This document shows positions 36,824 to 45,694 of a stretch of 64,000 nt of DNA, piece after piece. The position numbers and the translations under genes are program-made. The stretch is taken from positions 1-64,000 of the forward strand of contig NZ_QASN01000003.1 of NCBI RefSeq assembly GCF_003052585.1. Direction: 5' to 3'. The notes under the pieces were generated by a model that made no database searches, was not told the DNA's origin, and saw only the letters and a program-made list of their open reading frames with translations. Position 1 is the stretch's first letter. Every line of letters begins with the position of its first letter. The stretch is from Pseudomonas mangrovi. Lineage in GTDB: Bacteria; Pseudomonadota; Gammaproteobacteria; Pseudomonadales; Pseudomonadaceae.

Positions 36824-38380
36824 TTACTCCAGCACGCCGTGCTCGGCGAAGAACTGGTCGCGCAGCTCGCGCTTGAGTACCTTGCCGATCGCGCTGCGCG
36901 GCAGTTCGTCGGTGAGGATCAGGCGATTCAGGCGCTGGGTCTTGCCGACGCGCTGGTTGAACCAGGCAAGGATCTCCTCTGCGCCCGCGTTGCTCTCCGG
37001 GCGCAGCACGGCGTAGCCCACCGGGGTTTCGCCCCAGCTGGTCGAGGGCACGCCGACCACGGTGACGTCGGCCAGCGCCGGGTGCTGGCGCAGTTCGGCC
37101 TCCAGATCGCTCGGGTAGATGTTGAAGCCGCCGCTGATGATCATGTCCTTGCGCCTGTCCATCAGGGTCAGAAAGCCGTCGGCGTCGAAGCGGCCGACAT
37201 CCCCGGTGCGGATGAAGCGCTTGCCGCTCTTGTCGTACCACTCGGCCTCGGCGGTCTTCTCGGGCTTGTTCAGGTAGCCCTCCATCATCGCTGGCGAGTG
37301 CCCGACCACTTCGCCGATCTCGCCGTAGGGCAGCTCGTTGCCATCCTCGTCGATCACCCGCATGTCGTGGCCGTCGAGCGGCTGGCCGACGCTGGCGAGC
37401 TTTTCCGGATGCAGGTGCGCCATCAGCATGCAGGAGCCGCCGCCTTCGGTCATGCCGTAGAACTCGACCAGCCCGCCTGGCCAGCGCTTGAGAATGTCGG
37501 CCTTGAGTTCGGCATGGAAGGGCGCGCTGGTGGAGAACTTCATGTGGAAGCTCGACAGGTCGTAGCTGTCGAAGTCGGCACGGTTCATCAGGCGTTGGTA
37601 CTGCACCGGCACCAGCATGCTGTGGGTCGCGCGGTGCTGCTGGGCCAGTTGCAGGTAGCGGGCGGCATCGAATTTGGCCATCAGCACCAGGGTTCCGCCC
37701 AGGCCCAGCGTCGGCAGGAAGGACACCAGCGTGGTGTTGGAGTACAGCGGCGTCGACATCAGGGTGACGCAGTCCGGGCCGTAGCCAAAGGGAATGCCGC
37801 GAACGATGTGCGCCCAGCGCATGCCGTGGGACTGGACGATACCCTTGGGCTCGCCCGTGGTGCCGGAGGAATAGATGATGTTGAAGTGCATCGCCGGCGT
37901 GATCTCCACCGGCGTCGGTTTGCCCTGACGCAGCCACTGGCTGAAACCGCGCGTGCGATTGCTGTCATCCAGACTCAGCAGCGCTGGCAGTTGCGCCTCG
38001 ATGGCGGCCAGCGCCTGCTGCACGGGTGCATCGACGAACACCAGCCTTGCTGCCGAGTCGCGGATCATGGTCTGCAGGCTCTCGGCAGTCGAGGACGGCG
38101 CCAGCGGGGCCACCACCACACCGGCGCGCAGCGCACCGAGGAACAGCACGGCATAGTTGATCGAGTTGCTGGCGCAGATGGCGATCGAGTCGCCGGCGGC
38201 GAGGCCGTCCTGCTGCAGGCTGAAGGCGACCTGGTCGAGCAACTGGTCCAGCTCGCGGTAGCTCAGTCGCTGCTCGTCTTCGATCAGCGCCGGATGTTCG
38301 GGGCGGCTCGAGGCGTTGGCGCTGACCAGGGCGGACAGGGTGGAGAAGGGGCTGTCGAGGGTCAGGGGGCTGTGGGTCAT
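36824..38380 (-). CDS. Acyl-CoA synthetase (AMP-binding, class I adenylate-forming)
   Basis: 518 residues from the ATG of MTHSPLTLD. Core motifs: IYSSGTTGEPKGI (phosphate loop), EFYGMTEGGG, RTGDVGRFDADGFLTLMDRRKDM and the C-terminal catalytic lysine in SAIGKVLKREL. It activates a carboxylate to acyl-AMP and acyl-CoA; the chain length or aromatic preference cannot be read. Cytosolic. No beta-oxidation genes adjoin it. Confidence 0.88.
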   Translation of the reverse strand: MTHSPLTLDSPFSTLSALVSANASSRPEHPALIEDEQRLSYRELDQLLDQVAFSLQQDGLAAGDSIAICASNSINYAVLFLGALRAGVVVAPLAPSSTAESLQTMIRDSAARLVFVDAPVQQALAAIEAQLPALLSLDDSNRTRGFSQWLRQGKPTPVEITPAMHFNIIYSSGTTGEPKGIVQSHGMRWAHIVRGIPFGYGPDCVTLMSTPLYSNTTLVSFLPTLGLGGTLVLMAKFDAARYLQLAQQHRATHSMLVPVQYQRLMNRADFDSYDLSSFHMKFSTSAPFHAELKADILKRWPGGLVEFYGMTEGGGSCMLMAHLHPEKLASVGQPLDGHDMRVIDEDGNELPYGEIGEVVGHSPAMMEGYLNKPEKTAEAEWYDKSGKRFIRTGDVGRFDADGFLTLMDRRKDMIISGGFNIYPSDLEAELRQHPALADVTVVGVPSTSWGETPVGYAVLRPESNAGAEEILAWFNQRVGKTQRLNRLILTDELPRSAIGKVLKRELRDQFFAEHGVLE

Positions 38381-38561
38381 GACGCGGCGCCTTATTGTCG
38401 GACAAGAGGACGGAATGGCTCTAGTCTGGACTTTGCAGGCAGGCTGTGGGAGCGAGTTGTCGCTACCGAATACCCGTCGATCAGAATCATGGATGCAGTC
38501 GGGCCGGGCTGTACGGCGCTGCAACGCCCCGGCATTGCGCCGGAGCGAGCGGGGCGGTGGC

Positions 38562-38843
38562 TCAGTCCTGGCGGCTGGTGACTTCCAGCAGGTGATAACC
38601 GAACTGGGTCTTCACCGGGCCCTGGACCACGTTCACCGGGGCGCTGAACACCACGGTGTCGAATTCCTTGACCATCTGCCCCGGACCGAACGAACCCAGG
38701 TCACCGCCCTGGCGGCTGGACGGGCAGGTCGAATTGTCCTTGGCGATCTGGGCGAAATCGGCGCCGGCTTCGATGGCGGCTTTGAGTTCGTTGCACTTGG
38801 CTTCGCTGGAAACCAGGATGTGGCGGGCGGTGGCTCGGGCCAT
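38562..38843 (-). CDS. ppiC: Parvulin-type peptidyl-prolyl isomerase (PpiC-like)
   Basis: 93 residues, a single parvulin domain as in E. coli PpiC: ARHILVSSEAKCNELK, STCPSSRQGGDLGSFGPGQMVKEFD, VKTQFGYHLLEV. No signal peptide, so cytosolic. Stand-alone gene. Confidence 0.93.
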   Translation of the reverse strand: MARATARHILVSSEAKCNELKAAIEAGADFAQIAKDNSTCPSSRQGGDLGSFGPGQMVKEFDTVVFSAPVNVVQGPVKTQFGYHLLEVTSRQD

Positions 38844-39122
38844 GGGTAAGACTCCTGTTGGATGAAGGCGCCGAGCCTACCGTACTGAACGGATGTTTCA
38901 AGCCTGCTGCGCTGCTCGCACGGCTTCGCCTGGTCGCAGCACTGGCAGGCATGAGATTGGCGTGGAGGCAGGGATGTTGGCTTGTGCGGGCGGATGGGGT
39001 GGGGTCGTGCATCGGCACGCAGGGTGCGCCGAGAGGGGCGTCCCGCTCGGGGTGAAGCCCGGCAGGCTGTTCACGGCACAGCGCCGCGCGTCAGAAGCGC
39101 GCGGTGCTGCGAGTGAGGAAGA

Positions 39123-39251
39123 TCAATGCGTCGAATGGCTGCCGAGCAGGGTGGTCCCGCCCTTCTTCTCGTGCTTGGCGGCGCGCTTTTCCTGGGCGCT
39201 CTTCAGTGGCTTCTTCTTGCTCTCTTTGTGCGGTGAGGTGCCTTTGCTCAT
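39123..39251 (-). CDS. Small basic protein (42 aa)
   Basis: MSKGTSPHKESKKKPLKSAQ then EKRAAKHEKKGGTTLL: a very lysine-rich short protein starting at an internal ATG of a longer frame. Similar short Lys-rich MSKG proteins are conserved in Pseudomonas with no known role. A 64-residue form from 39317 is less likely. The rest of the 38844-39419 interval shows no other gene. Confidence 0.5.
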   Translation of the reverse strand: MSKGTSPHKESKKKPLKSAQEKRAAKHEKKGGTTLLGSHSTH

Positions 39252-39419
39252 GTTCTCTACCCCTTTGGGTGCGATGACGACTCGCCGCGGATGGCGGCGA
39301 AGCCCGGGTTCGGCCATCGAGCCGACCCACTCCGGCAGCCTAGTCCTTAAATCGTCTGCGCAGCGACAATGCCGCCCGACGGTCGCATCCCGCGAGCGAC
39401 CGGGAGCGGCATGCGGGGG

Positions 39420-40055
39420 CTAGCGGCGAGTGCTGGCGAAAACGCGGATCTCGCCAATCGGGTAGCTGCGCATCGGGCTCGGCCGACGCCGCCCCACCGA
39501 GTTCGGCGTGACCAGCATCGGCTGGTTGATACCCCGGTGTTCGAGGACGATCTCGTAGCCCAGGGCACGGTTGTCCGCCGCTACCAGCAGGTAGTAGTCG
39601 CCACTGTGCGGCGCCAGCCCGCTCATCCGCAGTGATACCCCACGGGACCCGGTCAGCGCCTGGCTGGGATGCTCGTCGACCAGCGTGCCGTCCGCGTCGA
39701 GCAGAAACACCGCAGGCTTGAGACCGTACTTGGCGTTCCCCGAGCAACTGATGCAGTCGGAGACGATTTGCAGGTTGTACAGCTGCTGCGCTTCAAGGGT
39801 TATCCGGAAGACCCGGTAGTTGCTTGGCAGATCGTGCAGCAGCAGGCGCGGTTGATCCTGGCCGATCTGGTATTGCGGGGCGCGGCCGGGGTCGATCTGC
39901 AACGGCGCCACCGGGGCCAGGCGCACGGCTTCGGCAAGGCTGGTCGCCAGGGGCGTGGTGCTGGTTCGGACCTGGCTGTCGAACAGGGTTTTCGGGTCGG
40001 TGGTGCAGGCACCGAGCAGAAGCAGGGAAAGCAGCAGAACGAGGCGGGTTGGCAT
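39420..40055 (-). CDS. Lipoprotein, weakly MalM-like
   Basis: 211 residues with a lipoprotein signal ending LGAC (Cys16). The mature part contains LLLHDLPSNYRVFRITLEAQ, AVFLLDADGTLVDEHP and GDYYLLVAADN, a beta-rich pattern distantly reminiscent of the periplasmic MalM family. No maltose genes nearby, so this is a loose fold-level resemblance. Function unknown. Confidence 0.7.
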   Translation of the reverse strand: MPTRLVLLLSLLLLGACTTDPKTLFDSQVRTSTTPLATSLAEAVRLAPVAPLQIDPGRAPQYQIGQDQPRLLLHDLPSNYRVFRITLEAQQLYNLQIVSDCISCSGNAKYGLKPAVFLLDADGTLVDEHPSQALTGSRGVSLRMSGLAPHSGDYYLLVAADNRALGYEIVLEHRGINQPMLVTPNSVGRRRPSPMRSYPIGEIRVFASTRR

Positions 40056-40195
40056 GGCGTGTCCTTACGCGAGGGGATGTACGAGTTTCAGGGTAGTCGA
40101 GCAGAGCGCAGATTTCCGGCGGGCGCCAAGGATGCCACAGGCGGGAAGTTGAGGCTGCAAGCGGGCGCACGAAAATGCGCCGCGGCGTCTGACAG

Positions 40196-40325
40196 ATCCC
40201 TCTCCCGGTGGGAGAGGGAAAAGCCAGGCTCGAGGCACTGCATGCCCACTATCCCGTGCCATCGCCCCGCAGCAGTCCTTCGCCCTCCGGGAGAAGGTGG
40301 CGTGCAGCGCTGGATGACGGATGGC
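40196..40325. repeat. Family A composite repeat
   Basis: Hairpins CCCTCTCCC-ggt-GGGAGAGGG (about 40198-40219) and GCCCTCCGGGAGAAGG (about 40282-40298) followed by GCGCTGGATGACGGATGG. A shorter middle than other copies. Lies between two same-strand lipoprotein genes. Confidence 0.75.
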
Positions 40326-40355
40326 CGTTGCTGCAGAGTGCCCGGTTGGCTCCTG

Positions 40356-41219
40356 TCAGGGCAGCACCAGGGCCGAGCTGCCCATCGCTGCGGCGATGGT
40401 TGAGACGAAGTTGTTGGCCGCGATGTTGGCTTCGGTAGACAGCTTCGAACCGACGGTCGCGGTCGCCTTGGTGTAGGCCATCTGCGCGTCGAAGTAGGCC
40501 TTCTGCAGGCGCTCCTGCTCGCTGACCTCAGTGGCTTTCAGGCGCTGGGCGTAGACCTCGCGCAGCGGGCCGGTGTGCTGCTCGTAGGCCTCTTCGAGCC
40601 TGGGCAGCTCCTTCGGCGCGCGGACCAGGTGGCGCGGCGCTCTGGCTGCCTCTTCATCACGCTGGGCGGCGAAGTAGCCAGGCATCTCGTTGCTCTGCTC
40701 GAAATACTCGACGAACTCGTCGCGCCGAAAGATCTTGCTGAAGATATTGCCACCGTGCTCGGTGACATGGCCGGTGACTTCCTCCGGGAACGGCTCCTGA
40801 ACCGGGAAGCGCCAGGTCTTGTCGATGAACAGCTGGTTGCGCAGTTCCAGGCTGCCGGTGAAGGGCACGCCGTCGAGCACGATGGTGCTGTGGATGCTGC
40901 CGAAATTCTTCAGCTTGGATTCGTCGGTGACGTAGGTTTCGCGAGCGATCACGTAGTCGCTCAGGGTCGGGTTGATCAGCCCGCCAACACCGCCCTTGTA
41001 GACGATGAACTGCAGCTCGCCGAGCTGCTCGCTGCGCATGCTGTGCAGGCCAGGTTCGAGGCTTATCTCGTAGCTGACGCCCGAAGGGATCAGGTAGGCG
41101 GTGCCGTCGATGTCCAGCTCCAGGTTGGTCGAGGTGGGGTTGTCGATCGTATAGGTCACCGCGTCGCTGCAGCCGGCAAGCAGCAGGCTGGTAAACAGGC
41201 AGAGCAGGAGTTTCTTCAT
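40356..41219 (-). CDS. Lipoprotein of unknown function (287 aa)
   Basis: Signal with lipobox LAGC (Cys17), then a beta-rich N-terminal part (TYTIDNPTSTNLELDIDGTAY) and a long helical, charged C-terminal half (about 190-270: RAPKELPRLEEAYEQHT, EVSEQERLQKAYFDAQ) that may be coiled coil. No family recognised. 130 bp upstream lies another lipoprotein gene in the same direction, so they may share a transcript. Confidence 0.65.
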   Translation of the reverse strand: MKKLLLCLFTSLLLAGCSDAVTYTIDNPTSTNLELDIDGTAYLIPSGVSYEISLEPGLHSMRSEQLGELQFIVYKGGVGGLINPTLSDYVIARETYVTDESKLKNFGSIHSTIVLDGVPFTGSLELRNQLFIDKTWRFPVQEPFPEEVTGHVTEHGGNIFSKIFRRDEFVEYFEQSNEMPGYFAAQRDEEAARAPRHLVRAPKELPRLEEAYEQHTGPLREVYAQRLKATEVSEQERLQKAYFDAQMAYTKATATVGSKLSTEANIAANNFVSTIAAAMGSSALVLP

Positions 41220-41349
41220 GGGGGCGAGAGTCCGTTCAGGGCGAGGAGTCGCAGCACTTCATGCGCGCATGAAGTCGGCTGCGCGGGCCCTTATGCAGAA
41301 CAATTCACACCCTGTCCAGGCGCTGTTGAGCGGGACGTGAAGCCCGTCA

Positions 41350-41925
41350 TCACTCGGCCATGATCTGCCGGTAGCGACGCTGGTATTCCTCGTAGGACAG
41401 GCCTTCGCGCATCAGTTGCTCGACCTGCTGCTGCTTGTAGGCGGCAGGCGACAGCGGCGCAGCCGGGTTGGCCTCGACTTGCGGCGCGACTACCCGCGGT
41501 GCGCCGGCGGGGAACAGTTGGCTGGTCAGCTCGGCGATCTTGTTTTCGGCGTCGATGAACTTGTCCATGCGCCCGCCGCCCATCTTGGCGTCGTAGTTGG
41601 CATGGCCGACCTGGCGACCATCCTGAAACACGCGGATGTCGGCATAGACCATGTACATCGCCAGATCCCAGGCCCAGTTGGCGGTGTAGGCGGTGGTCAG
41701 CGGGCAGGCCGAGGTGCTGGTGCCGGGCTGCTTCTCGCTGACGATGAAGCCCTTCTGCTGTAGCTGCTGGCGATAGGCCGTGTGGAAGCCTTCGCGCAGG
41801 CCGCGATCCGGGATCATGCAGATCTCGTTGCTGGTCGGCGCCGCCAGTGTGGCCGGGGTGACGTTCTGCTTGATGCTGCAGCCGCTGATGGCGAGCAGGG
41901 CGAAGACGGCGAGAAGAATACGCAT
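41350..41925 (-). CDS. Sbal_3080-family lipoprotein
   Basis: 191 residues, lipobox ISGC (Cys16). Mature sequence with MIPDRGLREGFHTAYRQQL, YTANWAWDLAMYMVYADI and DAKMGGGRMDKFIDAENKI fits the Sbal_3080 lipoprotein family, function unknown. C-terminal extension (YKQQQVEQLMREGLSYEEYQ) looks helical. Confidence 0.75.
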   Translation of the reverse strand: MRILLAVFALLAISGCSIKQNVTPATLAAPTSNEICMIPDRGLREGFHTAYRQQLQQKGFIVSEKQPGTSTSACPLTTAYTANWAWDLAMYMVYADIRVFQDGRQVGHANYDAKMGGGRMDKFIDAENKIAELTSQLFPAGAPRVVAPQVEANPAAPLSPAAYKQQQVEQLMREGLSYEEYQRRYRQIMAE

Positions 41926-42029
41926 GGGAAATCCCTTTGGAACAGCTTGATGAGGTGAGCGCAGGCGCTTGGGCCGGCACTCTAGCCATGTGGCGGTTTG
42001 CCATCAAGGCCTGGATCTCTCAGGCTGCG

Positions 42030-42192
42030 AGTCGCCCGCTGCATCCCTCACCCGCCTTCGGCACCCTCTCCCGGAGGGAGAGGGAAACGCCGTGCAGGCT
42101 CGCAGCCCTGCATGACCACCCCCCACGCCATCGCCCCACAGCTGTCCTTCTCCCTGCGGGAGAAGGTGGCGCGCAGCGCCGGATGAGGGATG
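42030..42192. repeat. Family A composite repeat, opposite orientation
   Basis: CATCCCTCACCCGCCTTCGG, then CACCCTCTCCC-hairpin, a variable middle, and CTTCTCCC-tgc-GGGAGAAGGTGGCGCGC ending GGATGAGGGATGG. The order of the parts is reversed relative to 20994-21147. Occupies most of the gap before rlhA's 3' end. Confidence 0.8.
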
Positions 42193-42258
42193 GTTCGGCG
42201 TGCAGGGTGCTGAAACCCAGACTGGCAATAGCGCGCCGTCCCGGCCTGCACTCAGCGC

Positions 42259-44241
42259 TCAGCGGCGGATGGTCTTGAGCAGATCGTCCGGGCTGATCGA
42301 GGCGACCACGCTTTGGCTGCCCAGCAACGGCAGATCGAGAATGTGCCCCTTCATCTTGCCGATCACGTGCATCTCGCAGGGCTTGCAGTCGAACTTCAGT
42401 GTCAGCACCTCGTCACCGTGCACCAGCTGCATCGGCGCGACCTTGGTGCGCACGCCGGTGACGCCCTTGGCCTGCTTGGGGCAGAGGTTGAAGGAGAAGC
42501 GCAGGCAGTGCTTGGTGATCATCACCGGCACCTCGCCGGTTTCCTCGTGGGCCTCATAGGCCGCATCGATCAGCTCGACGCCGTAGCGTTTGTAGAAGGC
42601 GCGCGCCTTGTCGTTGTAGACGTTGGCGAGGAAGCTCAGGTGCGCCTCGGGGTAGACCGGCGGCGGCACGCTGACCGGCTTGCGCCCGCCACGCGGATGC
42701 GCCGCCAGGCGCGCCTCGGTGAGGTCGTCGATGACCTGGTTGCGCAGCGCCTTGAGCTGCGAATTGGGCACGAACAGCGCCGCACCTTCGATGCTCACCT
42801 CCTCGGCGTGGTAGCGGGTTGCGCCGAGTTTGCCGAGCAGCTCGCGCAGTTGCTCGAGCGCCTGCTCGGGCTTGTTCGCCGCACCGAAGGGGCCGGGCAG
42901 GCTGGCGCTGGCCACGATGCCTTCCTCGCTGCTGGCGCTCAGGCGAATCGCCTGCGGATCGAGCACCACCGACCAGCGCAGGCCGACGCGACGTTCGGCG
43001 GAGGGCTTGAGCAGCGCTTGCTGCCAGTTGTGGTCGAGGTTGCGATTGAGCGGGTGCTGCGGACGCAGGCGGGCAAGCGCCGCGGGCATCTCGTTAGGCT
43101 CGACGCGGTAGCGCCAGCGCGGCGCGCCGGCGTCCTCATGGTGCGCCAACTGCTCGACCACGCTGGCGCGAAAACCCACCACCTCGCGCTTGACCAGCAC
43201 GTTGAGGCCATCGCCGTTGGACAGCGGCTCGTGGGTCACGGCGATCAGGTCGTGCCTGCCGACCTTCTCCACCTCGCCGACCAGCAGGCCGGTGAAGGTC
43301 GGCGAGTCGAAGGCGCCGATGTCGATCTTGCGCTCGCTGACGAAGTAGTCGGTGCTGCCGCGGTGGAAGGTCTTGTCCGGATCGGGGACGAAGAAGTGTT
43401 CGGTACGACCGCTGGAGGCGCGCGCCAGCTCCGGCCGGCTGGCGAGGACGTCATCCAGGCGCTGGCGGTAGTAGGCGGTGATGTTCTTGACGTAGCTGAC
43501 ATCCTTGTAGCGCCCCTCGATCTTGAACGAGCGCACGCCGGCATCGACCAGCGCCGCCAGGTTGGCGCTCTGGTTGTTGTCCTTCATCGATAGCAGGTGC
43601 TTCTCGAACGCCACCACGCCGCCATGCTCGTCCTTGAGGGTGTAGGGCAGGCGGCAGGCCTGCGAGCAGTCGCCGCGGTTGGCGCTGCGCCCGGTCTGCG
43701 CGTGGGAGATGTTGCACTGGCCGGAGAAGGCCACGCAGAGCGCGCCATGGATGAAGAACTCCAGCGGTGTGTCGACCTGCTGGTGGATCTCGCGGATCTG
43801 CGCCAGGTCCAGCTCGCGCGCCAGCACCAGTTGCGAGAAACCGGCCGCGCCGAGGAAGCGCGCCTTCTCCAGGGTGCGGATGTCGCACTGGGTGCTGGCA
43901 TGGATCTCGATCGGCGGGATGTCCAGCTCCATGACGCCCATGTCCTGAACGATGATCGCATCGACCCCGGCGTCGTACAGCTGGTGGATCAGCGTGCGCG
44001 CCTTCTCCAGCTCGTCGTCGTGCAGGATGGTGTTGAGGGTGACGAAGACCCGCGCATGGAACAGGTGGGCGAAGCTGACCAGCCCGGCGATGTCCGCCAC
44101 GCTGTTCTCCGCGTTGTGCCGCGCGCCGAAACTCGGCCCGCCGATATACACGGCGTCGGCGCCATGCAGGATGGCCTCGCGGGCGATCTCGGCATCGCGA
44201 GCGGGGCTGAGCAGTTCCAGATGGTGGCGGGGCAGGGACAT
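42259..44241 (-). CDS. rlhA: 23S rRNA 5-hydroxycytidine C2501 synthase RlhA (peptidase U32 family)
   Basis: 660 residues from the ATG of MSLPRHHLELLSPARDA; an upstream frame is spurious. Length and order match E. coli RlhA/YdcP: N-terminal barrel (GADAVYIGGPSFGAR, HASTQCDIRTLEKARFLGA), the U32 signature FIHGALCVAFSGQC with Cys-rich SANRGDCSQACRLPY, and a C-terminal domain with FNLCPKQAKG and FDCKPCEMHVIGKMKG. RlhA hydroxylates C2501 of 23S rRNA with Fe-S cluster and prephenate dependence. Related RlhA/TrhP/UbiU proteins share the core, but the length and C-terminal part favour RlhA. Confidence 0.85.
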   Translation of the reverse strand: MSLPRHHLELLSPARDAEIAREAILHGADAVYIGGPSFGARHNAENSVADIAGLVSFAHLFHARVFVTLNTILHDDELEKARTLIHQLYDAGVDAIIVQDMGVMELDIPPIEIHASTQCDIRTLEKARFLGAAGFSQLVLARELDLAQIREIHQQVDTPLEFFIHGALCVAFSGQCNISHAQTGRSANRGDCSQACRLPYTLKDEHGGVVAFEKHLLSMKDNNQSANLAALVDAGVRSFKIEGRYKDVSYVKNITAYYRQRLDDVLASRPELARASSGRTEHFFVPDPDKTFHRGSTDYFVSERKIDIGAFDSPTFTGLLVGEVEKVGRHDLIAVTHEPLSNGDGLNVLVKREVVGFRASVVEQLAHHEDAGAPRWRYRVEPNEMPAALARLRPQHPLNRNLDHNWQQALLKPSAERRVGLRWSVVLDPQAIRLSASSEEGIVASASLPGPFGAANKPEQALEQLRELLGKLGATRYHAEEVSIEGAALFVPNSQLKALRNQVIDDLTEARLAAHPRGGRKPVSVPPPVYPEAHLSFLANVYNDKARAFYKRYGVELIDAAYEAHEETGEVPVMITKHCLRFSFNLCPKQAKGVTGVRTKVAPMQLVHGDEVLTLKFDCKPCEMHVIGKMKGHILDLPLLGSQSVVASISPDDLLKTIRR

Positions 44242-44557
44242 GGCGCGTGACCGGCTAAAGGGCGGGGCGGGCATTGTAATGGCTGGCGAGGCTTTTGCGG
44301 ACGGCACTGACTGCTGGGGTGACGGGCGCGGTTTGAGCGGTGGGTGTGGGTAACAATGCGGGCCCGGGGTGGCAGACGCCGATGCAGGCGCACTTGCTGC
44401 TGCGCTCGCGCTGCACCCGCGCTGCACCCGCGTCGCGACAGGGGCCATCGCTGCGGCCTCAGCTATGTCGCCAACCGCGCGCCGCTCACCGCTGCGGGTG
44501 GCTTTCTTTGTTCGCGCAATCGCGCATCATGGGTGGGTCCGCATTCAGGAGAGCCCC

Positions 44558-45403
44558 ATGCGCAGCCCCACCGTCTTGCGTCTTTGCATTCTTCTCTCAA
44601 GCCTGTTCGGCAGCGCCGTCGCTGCAGCCGATGAGCAAGCCCGTCTGCTCGAATCGATCAACAGCTACCGCGCCGAGGTGCAGCGCTGCTCCGGCGAGCC
44701 GAGCGAGATACTGCCGCCGCTGTCGGTGGACAAGCGGCTGGTGCTGTCGGTCGGCATCGGCGGTCTGGAAGAGTCGCTCGGCCGTAGCGGCTATCCGTTG
44801 GCCAACGTGCGTGCGATCAACCTGTCCGGTCCGCGCGATGCGCAGGCGGCGATGGCGGTGCTGCGGCAGAGCTTCTGCAAGTTGCTGCTGGATGCGCAGT
44901 TCATCGATATCGGGATCAGCCGCCAGGAGCGCGAATGGCGCATCGTTCTCGGGCGCCCCCTGCTCACGGCGCGGCTGGGCGACTGGCAGGGTGAAGGCAA
45001 GCGCCTGCTGGAGGCGGTCAACCAGGCACGTAGCCAGGCGCGTCGCTGCGGTAGCCAGGAGTACCCTGCCGCCGCCGCGCTGGTCTGGAATGCCGAACTC
45101 GGCATCGCCGCAGAGGGCCACAGCCGGGCCATGGCCAACGGCAACTTCTTCAGCCACCAGGACCCTGACGGCCGCGTTCCCGGGGACCGTGCCGAATTGG
45201 CCGGCTACCACGGCAGCCGCGTCGGCGAAAACCTCGCCGCCGCCCTCGACGCCCCGCAGCGGGTGGTCGACGCCTGGCTGGCCAGCCCCGGCCACTGCGC
45301 CAACCTGATGAGCGCCCAGTTCAGCGAACTCGGCGCCGCCTACGCCGAGGACCCGAAGAGCGATGCGGCGATCTACTGGACGGCGTTGTTCGGGTCGCCT
45401 TGA
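44558..45403 (+). CDS. Secreted CAP/SCP-domain protein
   Basis: 281 residues with SD AGGAGA and a signal peptide (cleavage near AVAAADE). The C-terminal CAP domain (about 150-280) has VNQARSQARRCG, FFSHQDPDG, GENLAAAL and SPGHCANLMS. The N-terminal half (LLESINSYRAEVQRCSG) looks like a second, degenerate CAP repeat. CAP proteins are exported, and some bind lipids or act in biofilm and envelope processes. No operon partner. Confidence 0.85.
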   Translation: MRSPTVLRLCILLSSLFGSAVAAADEQARLLESINSYRAEVQRCSGEPSEILPPLSVDKRLVLSVGIGGLEESLGRSGYPLANVRAINLSGPRDAQAAMAVLRQSFCKLLLDAQFIDIGISRQEREWRIVLGRPLLTARLGDWQGEGKRLLEAVNQARSQARRCGSQEYPAAAALVWNAELGIAAEGHSRAMANGNFFSHQDPDGRVPGDRAELAGYHGSRVGENLAAALDAPQRVVDAWLASPGHCANLMSAQFSELGAAYAEDPKSDAAIYWTALFGSP

Positions 45404-45694
45404 CCGGGTCGCGCTGACCGGGGCGTCCTGAAGAGGGTCGTCCAGACGGGGGAGAGGCTGCTAGCAGGGCAGCGAGTCGCCTGAGAGATACTTACCCTTT
45501 GGCAGTCTCTCCCGGAGCGCGGCGCTTCGAGGCGTCGCGTGGCCCCACGCAGCGTCATCGACTTCAGCTGTCCTCCCGTCGGGAGAAAGTCGCGCGGCGG
45601 CGGGCTGTGGCGGTTGTAGGGCGCTTGGTTTCGCACGCTGAACCACCGCACGCGTGCCGACTCTCCGCGGCGTTATCTGTTTTGCGGGATCGAT
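45404..45694. other. Intergenic, degenerate repeat
   Basis: A decayed family A-like arrangement: CTCTCCCGGAGCGCGG at about 45506 and TCCTCCCGTCGGGAGAAAG at about 45572-45590. Nothing else recognisable. Confidence 0.35.

Noticed and set aside
36398..38581. 727-codon plus-strand frame
   Set aside because: Antisense of the acyl-CoA ligase gene extended through intergenic repeats.
42313..43593. 426-codon plus-strand frame
   Set aside because: Antisense shadow of rlhA.
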